Assembly (NCBI RefSeq): GCF_023283895.1
Contig: NZ_JAKILB010000007.1
Location: forward strand, 186,001-250,000
DNA: 64,000 nucleotides
Reading direction: 5' to 3'
Source of the DNA: Shewanella pneumatophori
GTDB taxonomy: Bacteria > Pseudomonadota > Gammaproteobacteria > Enterobacterales > Shewanellaceae
The position numbers were made by a program, and so were the translations under genes. Within the stretch, counting starts at the first letter, position 1. The number at the start of each line of letters is the position of its first letter. The notes under the pieces were generated by a model. It was not told the origin of the DNA and searched no databases. It worked only from the letters and a program-made list of their open reading frames with translations. Positions 19,688-31,854 of the stretch are shown here, piece by piece.

Positions 19688-20770
19688 CTAGTTATAATGC
19701 ACTGGCTTTTCACCTATGATAACTGGCACTTGGTAAGACTTGCCTTCACGGATCACCGTCATTGTTATCTTAGTTCCAGGTGTGGTTTCTGCAATTCTAT
19801 CCATTAGCATTTCAACGCCTGGGATTGGCTCGCCTTCAAATTCAGTAATGACATCACGAGGTCTCAGTTTAGCTTGCGCTGCTGGGCCGTTAGGGTCGAT
19901 TTCAGTAATGACTACACCCGTTAAGTCTGGAATATTTAAAATTTGTGCCATTACAGGGCCAACAGCTTCACCGCCAATACCTAGGGCACCACGAATAACT
20001 CGGCCATTTTTAATCAGCTTACCCATAATGCTATGAGCTAGCTTAATTGGAATAGCAAAGTTAATACCGTGACCGCCACCTTCGCCGCCAATTTGAAACG
20101 CTGCGGTATTGATGCCAATCAGCTGACCTGTAGTATCAATCAGTGCACCGCCAGAATTACCCGCATTAATCGCTGCATCGGTTTGCAAAAAGTCTAAATA
20201 GCCAGAGCTTAAACCGTTGCGACCCGTTGCGCTGATAATACCTTGGGTGATGGTTTGTCCAAGGTTATATGGGTTACCGATTGCGAGGACTACATCACCA
20301 ACTCGAGCAGGGATATTTAAGTTCAATGGCACAACAGGTAGATTGTCACCTTCAACTTTTAGAACTGCTAAGTCTGTTTCAGGATCTGAACCGACAACCT
20401 CTGAGGTGAATTTACGACCATCTTGTAGCGCGACAACAATTTCATCTGCGCGCTTAATCACGTGGTAGTTAGTTAGGATATAACCTTCTTTACTCATGAT
20501 CACGCCAGAGCCTAGCCCTTGCAAAGAGCCGGGATTTAACGGTTTCGATTGATCAATACTCAAGCTATAAATATTAACTACAGCTGGCGCGGCGCGGCGC
20601 ACGGCTTTGGAAAAAGACAGTTCACTACTGCTGGTCGATACTCGGCTTGTTATACCGTTTGTTAGACTCTGCCCTGTGATAAGCGGCAAGATAAAGATAA
20701 TAACTGCAGCCATGATAAGGCCAAACAAAATGGCTTTACCGACATAGATAAGAGCGTCTTTAATGATCAT
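19688..20770 (-). CDS. degS: Periplasmic stress-sensor protease DegS
   Basis: A 360-residue inner-membrane-anchored serine protease. One membrane helix (about 10-32) is followed by the trypsin-like domain with triad His103 (LTNYHVIK), Asp133 (ETDLAVL) and Ser206 (NAGNSGGAL), and one PDZ domain (about 255-345). DegS senses unfolded outer-membrane protein C-termini and makes the first cut in RseA to release sigma-E. The single PDZ and membrane anchor separate it from the neighbouring DegQ. degS following degQ is the usual order. Confidence 0.95.
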   Translation of the reverse strand: MIIKDALIYVGKAILFGLIMAAVIIFILPLITGQSLTNGITSRVSTSSSELSFSKAVRRAAPAVVNIYSLSIDQSKPLNPGSLQGLGSGVIMSKEGYILTNYHVIKRADEIVVALQDGRKFTSEVVGSDPETDLAVLKVEGDNLPVVPLNLNIPARVGDVVLAIGNPYNLGQTITQGIISATGRNGLSSGYLDFLQTDAAINAGNSGGALIDTTGQLIGINTAAFQIGGEGGGHGINFAIPIKLAHSIMGKLIKNGRVIRGALGIGGEAVGPVMAQILNIPDLTGVVITEIDPNGPAAQAKLRPRDVITEFEGEPIPGVEMLMDRIAETTPGTKITMTVIREGKSYQVPVIIGEKPVHYN

Positions 20771-20983
20771 GGTCTGAGAGTAAATGCTGAAAAGATGAAA
20801 TATATTAACATGTTTGGATTAACTTGTACTCAGTACAGCAAATAAAGCGGGCTTTGGGTTAATAAAGTCGCTAGTTAATGCATCAGGTTAGTTGCTCTAA
20901 AGCAAGTTGCTTCAGAATAAATAGCCGAGCAAATTGGCTCGGCTATTTATAGTAGGCACATAACAATTAGCGCCTTGTTGCGT

Positions 20984-22336
20984 TTATCTCAAAATCAAAT
21001 ACAAGCTTGTGTTGTCACGTTTAATTTTAAGGGCGACAGAGCCTTTTTGATCTTCGAGTGCTGATTTTAGCGCTTTTAAGCTATTGACCTTGGTACGGTT
21101 GACACCAACGATAACATCGCCTTTTATTAGGCCACTCATTGCTGCTGGAGACCCCTGTGCCACCTCAGTTATTTCAACTCCAGAGTCGTTTGTCTCAAGT
21201 TTTGCGCCTTGTAGCATTGGGTGCACAGCACCTGCTGCAGCCTCGGCGGCTTGAGTTGATTCACCTAATATAGCGGTAACAGTCTCTTTATCACCATCAC
21301 GAATTAGGCCAAATTCGACTTCAGAACCGGCTCCCATGGTGGCAACTTTTGCGCGTAACTCTTGGAAGCTTTTAATACTGCGACCATTAACGCTTACGAT
21401 AATATCGCCAACTTTGATTCCTGCTTTTTCAGCAGCACTATCGGGCATGACTTCGTTAATAAAGCCACCATGTTGGGTTTCGATGCCAAAGCCTTTTGCA
21501 AGTTCGCTATTAAGGTCTTGTCCCATTACCCCAAGTACACCGCGACGCACTTCGCCATGCTCAATAATTTGCTGCACAAGGTTGTTAGCCATGTTGGCAG
21601 GGATCGCGAAACCAATCCCCACGTTACCGCCGCCCGGAGCGACGATGGCGGTATTAATACCGATTAGCTCACCGTTAAGGTTTACCAGTGCTCCGCCTGA
21701 ATTACCGCTGTTAATTGCAGCGTCGGTTTGAATAAAGTTCTCTAGCATCTCAATGCCCAGACCACTGCGGCCCATAGCACTAACAATGCCTGAAGTGACG
21801 GTTTGTCCAAGGCCAAACGGGTTACCTATGGCTACTGCAAAGTCACCAACTTGCAGTTCATCAGAGTCTGCTCGTTTAAGCGCTGTAAGATTTTTAGCTT
21901 TAATTTGTAGTAAGGCAATGTCAGATTCCGCATCTGCACCAATTAGTTTTGCCTCAATTTCACGGCCGTCGTGTAAACCAATAAGAATTTCATCGGCACC
22001 TTCAATTACATGGTTGTTGGTGACGATATAACCTTCTTTGGCATCGATGATTACGCCTGAACCTAGCCCTTTAAATGGGCGCTCTTGAACTTGTTCTCGA
22101 GGAGCGTTAGGACCAAAGAAGTATCTAAATGCATCTGGCACTTTTTGCTTGGATACATGAGTGCCAGATACCGCTACAGCGACAACCGCTGGCGTTGTTT
22201 TTTGTAGCATAGGCGCTAGGCTAGGTAGCTCTTGCCCGCCAACGGCTAAAGGAATGGCTGCTTGTGATACTGCAGGTGCCAAAGTCAAAGTGGCACTTAA
22301 TAAGGCTGCTGAAAGTATGGATAATTTTGTCTTCAT
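20984..22336 (-). CDS. degQ: Periplasmic serine endoprotease DegQ/DegP
   Basis: A 450-residue HtrA protease-chaperone with a signal peptide (cleavage near AVSQA, residue 26), a trypsin-like domain with triad His109, Asp139 and Ser213 (NSGNSGGAL), and two PDZ domains (about 255-345 and 365-450). It degrades or refolds misfolded envelope proteins in the periplasm. The shortened LA loop (NAPREQVQERPFKG) and position beside degS favour DegQ over DegP. It is separated from degS by about 210 bases and probably has its own promoter. Confidence 0.93.
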   Translation of the reverse strand: MKTKLSILSAALLSATLTLAPAVSQAAIPLAVGGQELPSLAPMLQKTTPAVVAVAVSGTHVSKQKVPDAFRYFFGPNAPREQVQERPFKGLGSGVIIDAKEGYIVTNNHVIEGADEILIGLHDGREIEAKLIGADAESDIALLQIKAKNLTALKRADSDELQVGDFAVAIGNPFGLGQTVTSGIVSAMGRSGLGIEMLENFIQTDAAINSGNSGGALVNLNGELIGINTAIVAPGGGNVGIGFAIPANMANNLVQQIIEHGEVRRGVLGVMGQDLNSELAKGFGIETQHGGFINEVMPDSAAEKAGIKVGDIIVSVNGRSIKSFQELRAKVATMGAGSEVEFGLIRDGDKETVTAILGESTQAAEAAAGAVHPMLQGAKLETNDSGVEITEVAQGSPAAMSGLIKGDVIVGVNRTKVNSLKALKSALEDQKGSVALKIKRDNTSLYLILR

Positions 22337-22500
22337 TTATATTGCTCCAATTTCTCAAAACTAAATTGAACGGCGCTTATAATGAGTGCTGCGCTAGGCA
22401 CTCATATGTTTACAAGCGCTCTCATTCATTATTGATTCGGACTCAAGTGAGTATCAAAAAGTTCATCAATTATTAACAAAGGTTAATTTATCCCTAGGGG

Positions 22501-22884
22501 TTACGCAGCCTCAGGTGATTGCTCTTTAACGTTATCTTCTTTTACCGCTGGTGCTTTTATTAACGCTGCTTTGTCTGTGGATTCAAGTGACTTAGTTGTT
22601 AGCTCCGGCAGCTTTTTATCAGTAATTGGCGAGGTAAAAAGAGGCGCCGCGTCATTCCACTGCTGATTAACCTTGCTAAGCTGAGCTGATAACTCTGCAA
22701 GCTGCTTGTAGTGATCATCAAAATGATCTGACACTTCTTGCTTATATTGACTCAACTCTAGTTGAGTTTGCTCTAATTGTTCATTGTTGCTCTTATGGTG
22801 ATTGTTTTTTGCCAACAAAGTATGGCTTACATAGCCAAATACGCCACCAATCACGAATGCGGCAAGGGTTAATGCCCACTCCAT
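22501..22884 (-). CDS. zapG: ZapG/YhcB (DUF1043) division-associated protein
   Basis: A 127-residue protein with one N-terminal membrane helix (about 4-21) followed by a coiled-coil (about 30-75, rich in Gln/Glu/Leu) and a low-complexity acidic tail. This is the YhcB/DUF1043 architecture; in E. coli the protein (ZapG) interacts with divisome and elongasome components. It lies next to degQ and opposite zapE, the same neighbourhood as in E. coli (yhcB-degQ-degS with zapE divergent). Confidence 0.88.
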   Translation of the reverse strand: MEWALTLAAFVIGGVFGYVSHTLLAKNNHHKSNNEQLEQTQLELSQYKQEVSDHFDDHYKQLAELSAQLSKVNQQWNDAAPLFTSPITDKKLPELTTKSLESTDKAALIKAPAVKEDNVKEQSPEAA

Positions 22885-23280
22885 ATAGACTCCTAATAAT
22901 ACTTATATGTTGATTGACCCAAATATACATCGCAGATTTATGCCGCGGTACTGTTTAATTCAAAATACCTCGTCAAAGCACTTATATTGGTGGGATTTGC
23001 ATGGTTCGGATGCGTAGTTAGTATCTATAGCTGGTTATTGCTATGGTGCTTAGCAGTAAATAGAGTCATCCAAAAACTAAGCTTGTTCGTATAGCAGGGC
23101 TTATCAGTTAGAGATCGCTGAATACTGCAGGGTTAATTATTGCCTGTAGGGGTTGCAGCTCGTAGCGAGGGTGCATTGCTGCTTTCTGGCATGATAGTAT
23201 TTGCAAGCTTAAAAATAAGATATCAGACAGCTATTGATATAGCTGATTTGGATGAACCCTACAAATAGAGAAGTATTTAC
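22885..23280. other. Divergent intergenic region zapG/zapE
   Basis: A 396-base gap between two divergently read division genes. It is AT-rich but I could not pick out a convincing -35/-10 pair, operator or ORF with a ribosome binding site. Confidence 0.4.
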
Positions 23281-24390
23281 GTGTCGCAATTAACTCCATG
23301 GCAGCATTATCAGCAAGACTTAACTCGAGATGATTTTTCACATGATGCGGCGCAAGAGCACGCCGTAAAACAGTTGCAACGAGTCTATGATGAGTTACTT
23401 GTTTTAAATTCTCAGGCAGCCAAGAGTGGTGGGCTATTTTCATTTTTTAGTAAAAAGCATAAACCTACGGTTCAAGGTTTATATTTGTGGGGGGGCGTAG
23501 GGCGAGGCAAGACTTACCTTATGGACACTTTTTATGATGCATTACCGGGTGATAAAAAGTTGCGAGCGCACTTTCACCGATTTATGCATCAGCTGCATAT
23601 CGACTTAGCTGAATTACAAGGTCAGCAGGACCCATTGATTAGTATTGCTAAAAAAATGGCGTCTCAATATCAAGTGATCTGCTTTGATGAGTTCTTTGTA
23701 TCTGACATTACTGACGCCATGCTGCTTGGCACTTTGTTTGAGTCGTTATTTGCAGAAGGCGTAGCATTAGTTGCGACTTCTAACATTATCCCCGACGAGC
23801 TATATCGTAACGGTTTACAACGCGCACGCTTTTTACCTGCAATCGCAGCGATTAATAAACACTGCGACGTAGTCAATGTCGACTCGGGCATCGATTACCG
23901 CCTACGAACCCTTGAGCAGGCTGAGATTTACCATTCACCACTGGATCAACAAGCAGAGCAAAACCTTAAAGAGTATTTTACGAAGCTAGCACCAGAGTCT
24001 GAAATTTCAACCAAAGGGTTAGAGATTGACGGCAGAGTGATAGAAATTCGCCAGCAGGCTCAAGGTGTGTTGATGATTGACTTTAGAGCCTTATGCGATG
24101 GCCCTCGGAGTCAGCGAGATTATATGGAGGTCGCTCGGTTGTATCACACCGTGTTATTGAGCAACGTAGAGCAAATGGGTGAGCAATTAACTGGTGATGA
24201 TATAGCAAGGCGTTTTCTGGCTATGGTTGATGAATTTTATGAGCGAAATGTGAAGCTGATAATCTCATCGGCAGTTAGCCTAGAAGATATATACACTGAA
24301 GGCTTATTAAGCTTTGAATTTAGACGCTGTCGTTCAAGATTAACTGAGATGCAATCTCATGATTATTTGGCTTTAGAGCATATCCCGTAG
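23281..24390 (+). CDS. zapE: Cell division AAA-type ATPase ZapE
   Basis: A 369-residue AFG1/LACE1-family ATPase. Walker A is GGVGRGKT (residues 71-78) and Walker B lies in VICFDEFFV. ZapE associates with the Z-ring and is needed for growth at high temperature or low oxygen in E. coli. The start is a GTG without a strong Shine-Dalgarno sequence. Length is close to E. coli ZapE (375). It precedes rplM-rpsI, as in enterics. Confidence 0.93.
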   Translation: MSQLTPWQHYQQDLTRDDFSHDAAQEHAVKQLQRVYDELLVLNSQAAKSGGLFSFFSKKHKPTVQGLYLWGGVGRGKTYLMDTFYDALPGDKKLRAHFHRFMHQLHIDLAELQGQQDPLISIAKKMASQYQVICFDEFFVSDITDAMLLGTLFESLFAEGVALVATSNIIPDELYRNGLQRARFLPAIAAINKHCDVVNVDSGIDYRLRTLEQAEIYHSPLDQQAEQNLKEYFTKLAPESEISTKGLEIDGRVIEIRQQAQGVLMIDFRALCDGPRSQRDYMEVARLYHTVLLSNVEQMGEQLTGDDIARRFLAMVDEFYERNVKLIISSAVSLEDIYTEGLLSFEFRRCRSRLTEMQSHDYLALEHIP

Positions 24391-24601
24391 ATTTCTGTTT
24401 AAAAATAATAGAAAACTGCTGCAGGATCGCTTATTGTTCGCGGCCAAAATTTTATGCAGCAAAGGCAAAGCTCTTTATTAGAAGGATCTTTGGCCTGTTT
24501 GCTTAGTATTTTTTGAAATGAGCGCGCATAAACAGGCGGAATAAATTAAAACTGATAAGAATTAAACTAAAATATTAGGTGATTTTTAACTCAGCTTTGT
24601 C

Positions 24602-24753
24602 TATAATCCGCAACCTGCCCTCGTTATCCACCAATTAGGTGGAAGTTGTAAAGCTTATTCTTTGCTCGAAGGGGCGGGGAATGGCACTTTTTGTGTTTTT
24701 GCCAATAGTGGCTTAAGCATGTGAGACAGAATTTTAACATTGGGTTTTTGTAA
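24602..24753 (+). promoter_or_regulatory. rplM promoter and 5' leader
   Basis: A perfect -10 TATAAT (24602-24607) follows an AT-rich stretch that resembles an UP element; the -35 is poor. About 140 bases of leader follow, with small stems such as CCACC/GGTGG and a longer possible pairing of CCTGCCCTCG with CGAAGGGGCGGG. The rplM leader of gammaproteobacteria is known to be a site of feedback by L13, so these stems may be that element. The structure has not been computed. Confidence 0.45.
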
Positions 24754-25185
24754 ATGAAGACTACTTTTACTGCTACACCAGAAACAGTCACTCGTGATTG
24801 GTTCGTCGTTGACGCCGAAGGTAAAACTTTGGGTCGTATCTCTACTGAAATCGCTACACGTCTACGTGGTAAGCACAAGCCAGAGTATACGCCTCATGTA
24901 GATACTGGTGACTACATCATCGTTATTAACGCTGATAAAGTTGCTGTGACTGGTAACAAAGCGCAAGGCAAAGTTTACTACTCACATTCAGGTTTCATCG
25001 GTGGCATTAAGCAGATCAGTTTTGAGAAGCTACAAGCTCATAAGCCTGAAATGATCATCGAAAAGGCTGTTAAGGGTATGCTACCTAAAGGTCCATTGGG
25101 CCGTGCCATGTTCCGTAAGCTTAAAGTTTACGCTGGTTCAGAGCATAACCACGCTGCACAACAACCTCAAGTACTTGATATCTAA
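24754..25185 (+). CDS. rplM: 50S ribosomal protein L13
   Basis: A 143-residue L13 (E. coli 142) with the family motifs [22 protein letters not shown] (in part), [16 protein letters not shown] and MLPKGPLGR. It is an early-assembly 50S protein. It forms a two-gene operon with rpsI, 14 bases downstream. Codon use is strongly biased, as expected for high expression. Confidence 0.98.
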   Translation: MKTTFTATPETVTRDWFVVDAEGKTLGRISTEIATRLRGKHKPEYTPHVDTGDYIIVINADKVAVTGNKAQGKVYYSHSGFIGGIKQISFEKLQAHKPEMIIEKAVKGMLPKGPLGRAMFRKLKVYAGSEHNHAAQQPQVLDI

Positions 25186-25199
25186 ACGGGATTATAGCA

Positions 25200-25592
25200 A
25201 TGGCTGCAACTCAATACTACGGCACTGGCCGTCGCAAAACATCTACTGCTCGCGTATTCGCTAAAGTAGGTACTGGTAACATCATCGTTAACAAGCTACC
25301 TCTAGACGAATACTTCGGTCGTGAAACTTCTCGTATGGTTGTTCGTCAGCCACTAGAGCTAGTTGAAATGACTGAGAAGTTAGACATCATGGTAACTGTA
25401 AAGGGTGGTGGTAACACTGGCCAAGCAGGTGCAATCCGTCACGGTATTACCCGTGCGTTGATGGAACTTGACGAGTCTCTACGTCCTTCTCTACGTGCTG
25501 CTGGTTTCGTTACCCGTGATGCTCGTAAAGTTGAGCGTAAGAAAGTTGGTCTACGTAAAGCACGTCGTAAGCCACAATTCTCTAAGCGTTAA
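25200..25592 (+). CDS. rpsI: 30S ribosomal protein S9
   Basis: A 130-residue S9 (same length as E. coli) starting [15 protein letters not shown] and ending in the conserved basic tail [11 protein letters not shown] that reaches the P-site tRNA. Co-transcribed with rplM, ending at a strong terminator. Confidence 0.98.
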   Translation: MAATQYYGTGRRKTSTARVFAKVGTGNIIVNKLPLDEYFGRETSRMVVRQPLELVEMTEKLDIMVTVKGGGNTGQAGAIRHGITRALMELDESLRPSLRAAGFVTRDARKVERKKVGLRKARRKPQFSKR

Positions 25593-25611
25593 TATTTCGC
25601 TTTCAGAGTTC

Positions 25612-25641
25612 AAAAAACCCAGCTATATGCTGGGTTTTTTC
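25612..25641 (+). terminator. Rho-independent terminator after rpsI
   Basis: Stem ACCCAGC/GCTGGGT with loop TATAT, six A before and six T after. Confidence 0.9.
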
Positions 25642-26146
25642 TTGCCTAAAATTCAGCATATTTTAGACTCCTGACACTTATGCTTGCTGTCGGAAACTGA
25701 ATTTATGCAAGCTCACACAGCTCATATATCTATTTACTGTTAGCCCATAGCCCATAGCCCATAGCTAATCCTACTTGTTCCCATCGACAGGCAAGCCTTG
25801 TAATAACCTAGAAAGTTTACCTAGTGGCAGAGCATTTAAACTGTGCACAGCTTAGTTTAAAAGGCCTGAATTAACCTAGTTCTACGATTTATCTACACAA
25901 GATGGGCCTTGATTATGGTTTGCTATTTGGTCACGAATCTTGGTTTTACAGCTTAGTTTTACTGCTTGGTTTTGATGTCTGATTCCTGGTTTGAGTTTGG
26001 TTATTTTGGTAAGCGCATCAATTTGAGCCGCCAAAGGTGAGTTTTGCGCTAAAAAATCTAAAAATTTGATTGAGCATATTTACGTCGTGCTATGCGCAAA
26101 TCTAGGTTTTATTCGCTATATTGTTCACGCTAAGGAACACAATGTT
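25642..26146. other. Intergenic region rpsI to DUF2065 gene
   Basis: About 500 bases without a supported gene. It contains three head-to-tail copies of the heptamer TAGCCCA (25741-25761), followed by a partial copy. Downstream is a T/G-rich stretch with repeated GGTTTT-type words. No strong promoter, RNA gene or ORF was recognised. AAGGAA before the DUF2065 start is the only clear signal. Confidence 0.4.
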
Positions 26147-26335
26147 ATGTCTTTTGAGTTAATCATGCTGACGTTAGGATTAGTGTTAATTATTGAAGGA
26201 ATTGGACCACTTTTGTTTCCAAATCGTTGGCGAGCTTATCTGAAGGAAATTTCCAATCAAAATCAGCAGGTTCTGAGGTATATAGGTGCTTGTTTGGTCT
26301 TTGTTGGCGGGATATTGTTGATTATTTTTTCATAA
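26147..26335 (+). CDS. DUF2065 inner-membrane protein (YjeT-like)
   Basis: A 62-residue protein with two membrane helices separated by a short basic loop (FPNRWRAYLKEIS). This is the DUF2065/YjeT pattern. The ATG is chosen because AAGGAA lies upstream and the size then equals the family's usual 60-65 residues. In many gammaproteobacteria it lies just upstream of purA, as here. Its function is unknown. Confidence 0.85.
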   Translation: MSFELIMLTLGLVLIIEGIGPLLFPNRWRAYLKEISNQNQQVLRYIGACLVFVGGILLIIFS

Positions 26336-26368
26336 ATGACTTGCCTACCGCCCCCATAGATCTGCTAA

Positions 26369-27697
<1,329 letters not shown>

Positions 27698-27714
27698 TAT
27701 ATAAGAGGCCGCAA

Positions 27715-27738
27715 TTAGCGGCCTTTTTATTGGCTTGC
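27715..27738 (+). terminator. Rho-independent terminator after purA
   Basis: Stem AGGCCGC/GCGGCCT with loop AATTA, followed by five T. Confidence 0.85.
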
Positions 27739-27872
27739 TTATCTAAGAGCACAGTGCTCAAGAAATGCGTTATACTGCCGATGACTTAAAATAGAGTATA
27801 TTCAAGTTACCTTCATGATTGGTGGCTTGTTACCCAAATATAAGCTTAACCTATTTGTCATTGAGAACCCTT

Positions 27873-28496
27873 ATGCTGCGTTATGTATTGATTACTATTC
27901 TTTCGATATTATCTCTACCAAGTTTTGCTATGCCTAAAGCTGTTGATGTCTATACTCAGGAGCAGTTGGTTGAATTAATTCGCAGTAAACGCTATTTAAC
28001 TCAAGTGCAAGGCGACGATTGTCAAATTGTCGAGGATATTGAAGCAAGGGCTGAGGTGCTACAACAGCCTTTGTATCAGTATCTTTGGGCTGAAATGCTC
28101 AATTATGGGATCTGCGTTAAGGCCAATCCGCCGCGCGGTATCGCCATGCTAAAAACCTCTGCAGAGCAGGGGAGTGCTGAAGCCATGGTTAGAATGGCTG
28201 AGTATTATCACGATGGTAAATTTGTCATCGAAGATAAACAACGCGCAGTGCAATACACATTGCCTGCTGCAGCGACAGGTGATTTACCTGCGCGCATGAT
28301 GTTGGTTCGGTTATTTGGTGAGGGCTATGGTAGTCCTCGAGATTACGAAGTGGGTTTTCATTGGCTATACAACGAAGTGTTTAGTGATGAAGCAACGCAA
28401 GCCGAAGCAATTAACTTGTTAAAGGTGTTAGAGGCAAAGATGCCGCCCAGCGCAGTTGCTAGGGCAAAGAAAGAGCACCTAAGAACGCCACAATAA
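27873..28496 (+). CDS. Secreted Sel1-repeat protein
   Basis: A 207-residue protein with a signal peptide (MLRYVLITILSILSLPSFA) and a helical repeat region. At least two Sel1-like (TPR-type) repeats are visible, around AMLKTSAEQGSAEAMVRMAEYYHDG and MMLVRLFGEGYGSPRDYEVGFHWLY (each read in part). Such proteins act as periplasmic scaffolds; no partner is evident. The ATG giving a clean signal peptide was chosen over an earlier in-frame start. It precedes rnr by 40 bases and may share its transcript. Confidence 0.78.
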   Translation: MLRYVLITILSILSLPSFAMPKAVDVYTQEQLVELIRSKRYLTQVQGDDCQIVEDIEARAEVLQQPLYQYLWAEMLNYGICVKANPPRGIAMLKTSAEQGSAEAMVRMAEYYHDGKFVIEDKQRAVQYTLPAAATGDLPARMMLVRLFGEGYGSPRDYEVGFHWLYNEVFSDEATQAEAINLLKVLEAKMPPSAVARAKKEHLRTPQ

Positions 28497-28536
28497 ACAT
28501 AACCTAAAGAGGTTATGCCAATAATTTGGAAAATGA

Positions 28537-31032
28537 ATGATACAAGATCCGCATATTAAGCGTGAGCAAGAAAAGTACGAAAACCCAATTCCTAGTCGTG
28601 AGTATATTTTAGATTACTTGCGCTCACAAAAGTCCCCGTTAACCCGTGAACACATTGCTAAAGCCCTGAAAATCGAAGGCGAGGAGCAGCTAGAAGCTAT
28701 TCGCCGTCGCCTGCGCGCAATGGAGCGAGATGGTGAACTAGTCTTTACTCGTGGCCAGTCGTACGGATTGCCTGAGAGAATGGATTTACTGACCGGTACC
28801 GTTATTGGCCACCGTGACGGTTTTGGCTTTCTGAAATTAGAAGAAGGCGGCGACGACCTTTATATCAATAATCGTGACATGCTGATGTATTTTCACGGTG
28901 ACAAGGTGTTAGCGCAAAAAGCCGGTGTAGACCGTAAAGGCCGCCGTGAAGCGCGTATTGTACGCCTGATTGAAGAACGCAGTGCTGCTTTAGTTGGCCG
29001 CTTTCACCTAGATGCCGGCATGGGCTTTGTGATTGCAGATGACCGTCGCATCACCCAAGAAATCTTAGTTCCTGAAGAAGACCGTAAAGGTGCTCGCCAA
29101 GGCGACATCGTGGTAATTGAGCTAACTCGTCGCCCAGGCCGCTACGTAAAGGCTGCTGGTAAAGTGACTGAAGTGCTTGGCAAAGAGATGGCGCCTGGCA
29201 TGGAGATTGAAATTGCACTGCGCAATTACGATTTGCCACATACATGGTCTGGCTTAATTGAGAAAAAGCTACGCAAGATCCCTGATGAAGTTACCGAAGC
29301 TGACAAAGAAGGTCGCGTTGATTTACGCAATTTGCCATTAGTGACAATTGATGGTGAAGATGCGCGTGACTTCGATGATGCCGTATACGCAGAAAAGAAA
29401 AAATCCGGCGGCTGGCGTCTATGGGTGGCGATTGCCGATGTGAGCCATTACGTTCGCACTGAATCTGCACTCGATAAAGAAGCGCGTGCACGAGGTAACT
29501 CGGTGTACTTCCCATCGCAAGTGATCCCTATGCTGCCAGAGAAGATCTCTAATGGTCTGTGCTCGTTAATGCCTAAGGTTGATCGCCTATGTATGGTAGC
29601 TGAGATGACTATTTCGGCAGCAGGCAAGTTATCGGGTTATAAGTTCTACCCTGCGGTGATGCATTCACATGCACGCCTGACTTATACCCAAGTGGCTGAC
29701 ATGCTAGAAGGTGGTGAAGTGAGCGAAGAGCTCAAGCCTATTTACCCTCATCTAGAGACGCTACAGTCACTATACCTGACGCTAGAGCAAACTCGTGCAG
29801 AGCGTGGTGCAATTGCATTTGAAACTGCTGAAACTCAGTTTGTTTTCAATGAGCAGCGGAAAATTGATAAGATCGTTCCGCGCCATCGTAACCAAGCGCA
29901 TAAGATCATTGAAGAATGCATGATTTTAGCTAACGTTGCGTCAGCCAAGTTTGTTAAAAAGCACAAGGGTGAAGTGTTATACCGAGTGCATGAGGCGCCA
30001 TCGGAGCAAAAGCTGACTAACTTTAAGGATTTCCTTAAAGAGCGTGGCTTAACGCTAGAAGGTGGATTAGATCCTGAGCCGAAAGATTACCAAGCGGTAA
30101 TGGAGCAAATTGCAGATAGACCTGATGCTGAACTTATTCAGGTGATGTTACTACGCTCTATGCGCCAAGCAACTTACACACCTGATAATGAAGGCCACTT
30201 TGGTTTGGCATTAGAAGAGTATTCACACTTTACGTCGCCAATTCGTCGTTATCCAGATCTGATCTTACACCGGGTTATTCGTTACTTGCTTGCTAAGCAA
30301 GAAAACGCCGCAATAACCGATAAATGGACCGCAGATGGTGGCTTCCATTATCAGATTGAAGAGCTAGATCTATTAGGTGAAGAGTGTTCAACCACTGAGC
30401 GACGTGCAGATGAAGCCACTCGTGATGTGAGTGACTGGCTTAAATGTGAGTTTATGCAAGATCATGTGGGTGACACCTTTGAAGCGGTAATCGCCTCGGT
30501 GACTCATTTTGGTATGTTCGTACGCTTAAACGACCTGTTTATCGACGGTCTAGTGCATATCTCAAGCCTAGGCAGTGATTACTATCAGTATGACAATATG
30601 CGTCAGCGTTTAGTGGGTGAAGCTTCAGGTCAGGTTTATCAAATTGGTGACACTGTCACGGTTAAAGTCGCCGGGGTTAACCTTGATGATCGTCAAATTG
30701 ATTTGATGATGGAAGGTGACTCTGCAGGTGGACGCCGTCGCAGGCCTACTAAGCCGTTAACCGCTCGTGAACGCGTTAATCGCGAAGGTGCCAAGCTTGG
30801 CAACCGCCGAGACTCATCACGTGGTAAGGGCGCTGAAGCAGAAGCTGAGTCTGAATCGAAATCAGGCAAGCGTAAACCGCGTAGCAATAGTCGCTCAGGT
30901 GCTAAGCCAAGTGGCGGAAAATTTAAGAGTGGCAGCAAGGCTGCTGGTAAAAAGACTAAGACAAAAGCTTCGGCAAAAAAATCTTCAGCAAGTAAAGCTA
31001 AGTCAGCCAAGCGTAAAGCGAGTAAGAAATAG
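28537..31032 (+). CDS. rnr: Exoribonuclease RNase R
   Basis: An 831-residue 3'-5' exoribonuclease. Domains in order: an N-terminal helix-turn-helix (about 20-85), two cold-shock-type RNA-binding domains (about 85-240), the RNB catalytic domain (about 260-590, with [15 protein letters not shown] holding the metal-binding Asp residues), an S1 domain (about 640-725), and a Lys/Ser-rich basic tail (about 735-831). It degrades structured RNA and is important in cold and stationary phase. Its stop codon is adjacent to the rlmB start (TAGATG), so the two are coupled, as in E. coli. Confidence 0.96.
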   Translation: MIQDPHIKREQEKYENPIPSREYILDYLRSQKSPLTREHIAKALKIEGEEQLEAIRRRLRAMERDGELVFTRGQSYGLPERMDLLTGTVIGHRDGFGFLKLEEGGDDLYINNRDMLMYFHGDKVLAQKAGVDRKGRREARIVRLIEERSAALVGRFHLDAGMGFVIADDRRITQEILVPEEDRKGARQGDIVVIELTRRPGRYVKAAGKVTEVLGKEMAPGMEIEIALRNYDLPHTWSGLIEKKLRKIPDEVTEADKEGRVDLRNLPLVTIDGEDARDFDDAVYAEKKKSGGWRLWVAIADVSHYVRTESALDKEARARGNSVYFPSQVIPMLPEKISNGLCSLMPKVDRLCMVAEMTISAAGKLSGYKFYPAVMHSHARLTYTQVADMLEGGEVSEELKPIYPHLETLQSLYLTLEQTRAERGAIAFETAETQFVFNEQRKIDKIVPRHRNQAHKIIEECMILANVASAKFVKKHKGEVLYRVHEAPSEQKLTNFKDFLKERGLTLEGGLDPEPKDYQAVMEQIADRPDAELIQVMLLRSMRQATYTPDNEGHFGLALEEYSHFTSPIRRYPDLILHRVIRYLLAKQENAAITDKWTADGGFHYQIEELDLLGEECSTTERRADEATRDVSDWLKCEFMQDHVGDTFEAVIASVTHFGMFVRLNDLFIDGLVHISSLGSDYYQYDNMRQRLVGEASGQVYQIGDTVTVKVAGVNLDDRQIDLMMEGDSAGGRRRRPTKPLTARERVNREGAKLGNRRDSSRGKGAEAEAESESKSGKRKPRSNSRSGAKPSGGKFKSGSKAAGKKTKTKASAKKSSASKAKSAKRKASKK

Positions 31033-31773
31033 ATGAAAAAGCAAGATATGACCTTCGGATTACATGCTGTTGAAGCGGTACTTAAAAACAGCCCTGAACG
31101 TGTAATTGAGATGTGGGTGCTACAAGGCCGTGATGACGCAAGACTAACCCCAATCCTTGAGATTGCAGCCGAGTGGGGCGTGTCGGTACAGTATGCTTCT
31201 CGTAAAGCATTGGATGAAAAGTCAGACGGCGGTCAGCACCAAGGTGTGGTTGCTAAAGTGAAGCCTGCTAAAATTCTTAGCGATAATGATTTAGCTGCAA
31301 TGCTTGAAAAGACTGAAGTACCATTCTTGCTTATTCTTGATGGCGTGACTGACCCGCATAACTTAGGCGCATGCCTACGTAATGCTGACGCAGCAGGTGT
31401 CCACGGGGTTATCGTGCCAAAAGACAACTCTGTTGGTTTAACGCCAGTAGTAAGTAAAGTGGCTTGTGGTGCTGCCGAAGTAGTACCGCTATATCAAGTG
31501 ACTAACCTTGCGCGCACCATGCGTAGTCTGCAAGAGAAAGGCGTGTGGATTATTGGCGCAGCAGGTGAAGCCGACTGTGAGCTTTACCAGGCTAGCCTAA
31601 CGGGTCCATTAGCTATTGCTATGGGCGCTGAAGGTAAAGGTCTGCGTCGCTTGTCACGTGAAAGCTGCGATACCTTAGTATCGATCCCAATGGCTGGTAG
31701 CGTTTCAAGCTTAAACGTTTCTGTAGCAACGGGTATTTGTTTGTTTGAAGCTGTGCGTCAACGTCTAGCTTAA
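31033..31773 (+). CDS. rlmB: 23S rRNA 2'-O-methyltransferase RlmB
   Basis: A 246-residue SPOUT (TrmH/SpoU) methyltransferase with an N-terminal substrate-binding domain and C-terminal knot motifs [29 protein letters not shown] and [14 protein letters not shown]. coli RlmB methylates G2251 of 23S rRNA. It directly follows rnr. Length agrees with E. coli (243). Confidence 0.96.
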   Translation: MKKQDMTFGLHAVEAVLKNSPERVIEMWVLQGRDDARLTPILEIAAEWGVSVQYASRKALDEKSDGGQHQGVVAKVKPAKILSDNDLAAMLEKTEVPFLLILDGVTDPHNLGACLRNADAAGVHGVIVPKDNSVGLTPVVSKVACGAAEVVPLYQVTNLARTMRSLQEKGVWIIGAAGEADCELYQASLTGPLAIAMGAEGKGLRRLSRESCDTLVSIPMAGSVSSLNVSVATGICLFEAVRQRLA

Positions 31774-31823
31774 TAGTAATTGGTGTCACAACTACACTAG
31801 ATTTAACGCCAAGTTATAAATCA

Positions 31824-31854
31824 TGCCGATAGGGTTTCCTTATCGGCATTTTTG
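31824..31854 (+). terminator. Rho-independent terminator after rlmB
   Basis: Stem TGCCGATA/TATCGGCA with loop GGGTTTCCT-type sequence, followed by five T. Confidence 0.85.

Noticed and set aside
30693..31010. 105-codon minus-strand open frame
   Set aside because: Antisense to the Lys/Ser-rich tail of RNase R; its Leu/Pro/Ala-rich translation follows from that composition.
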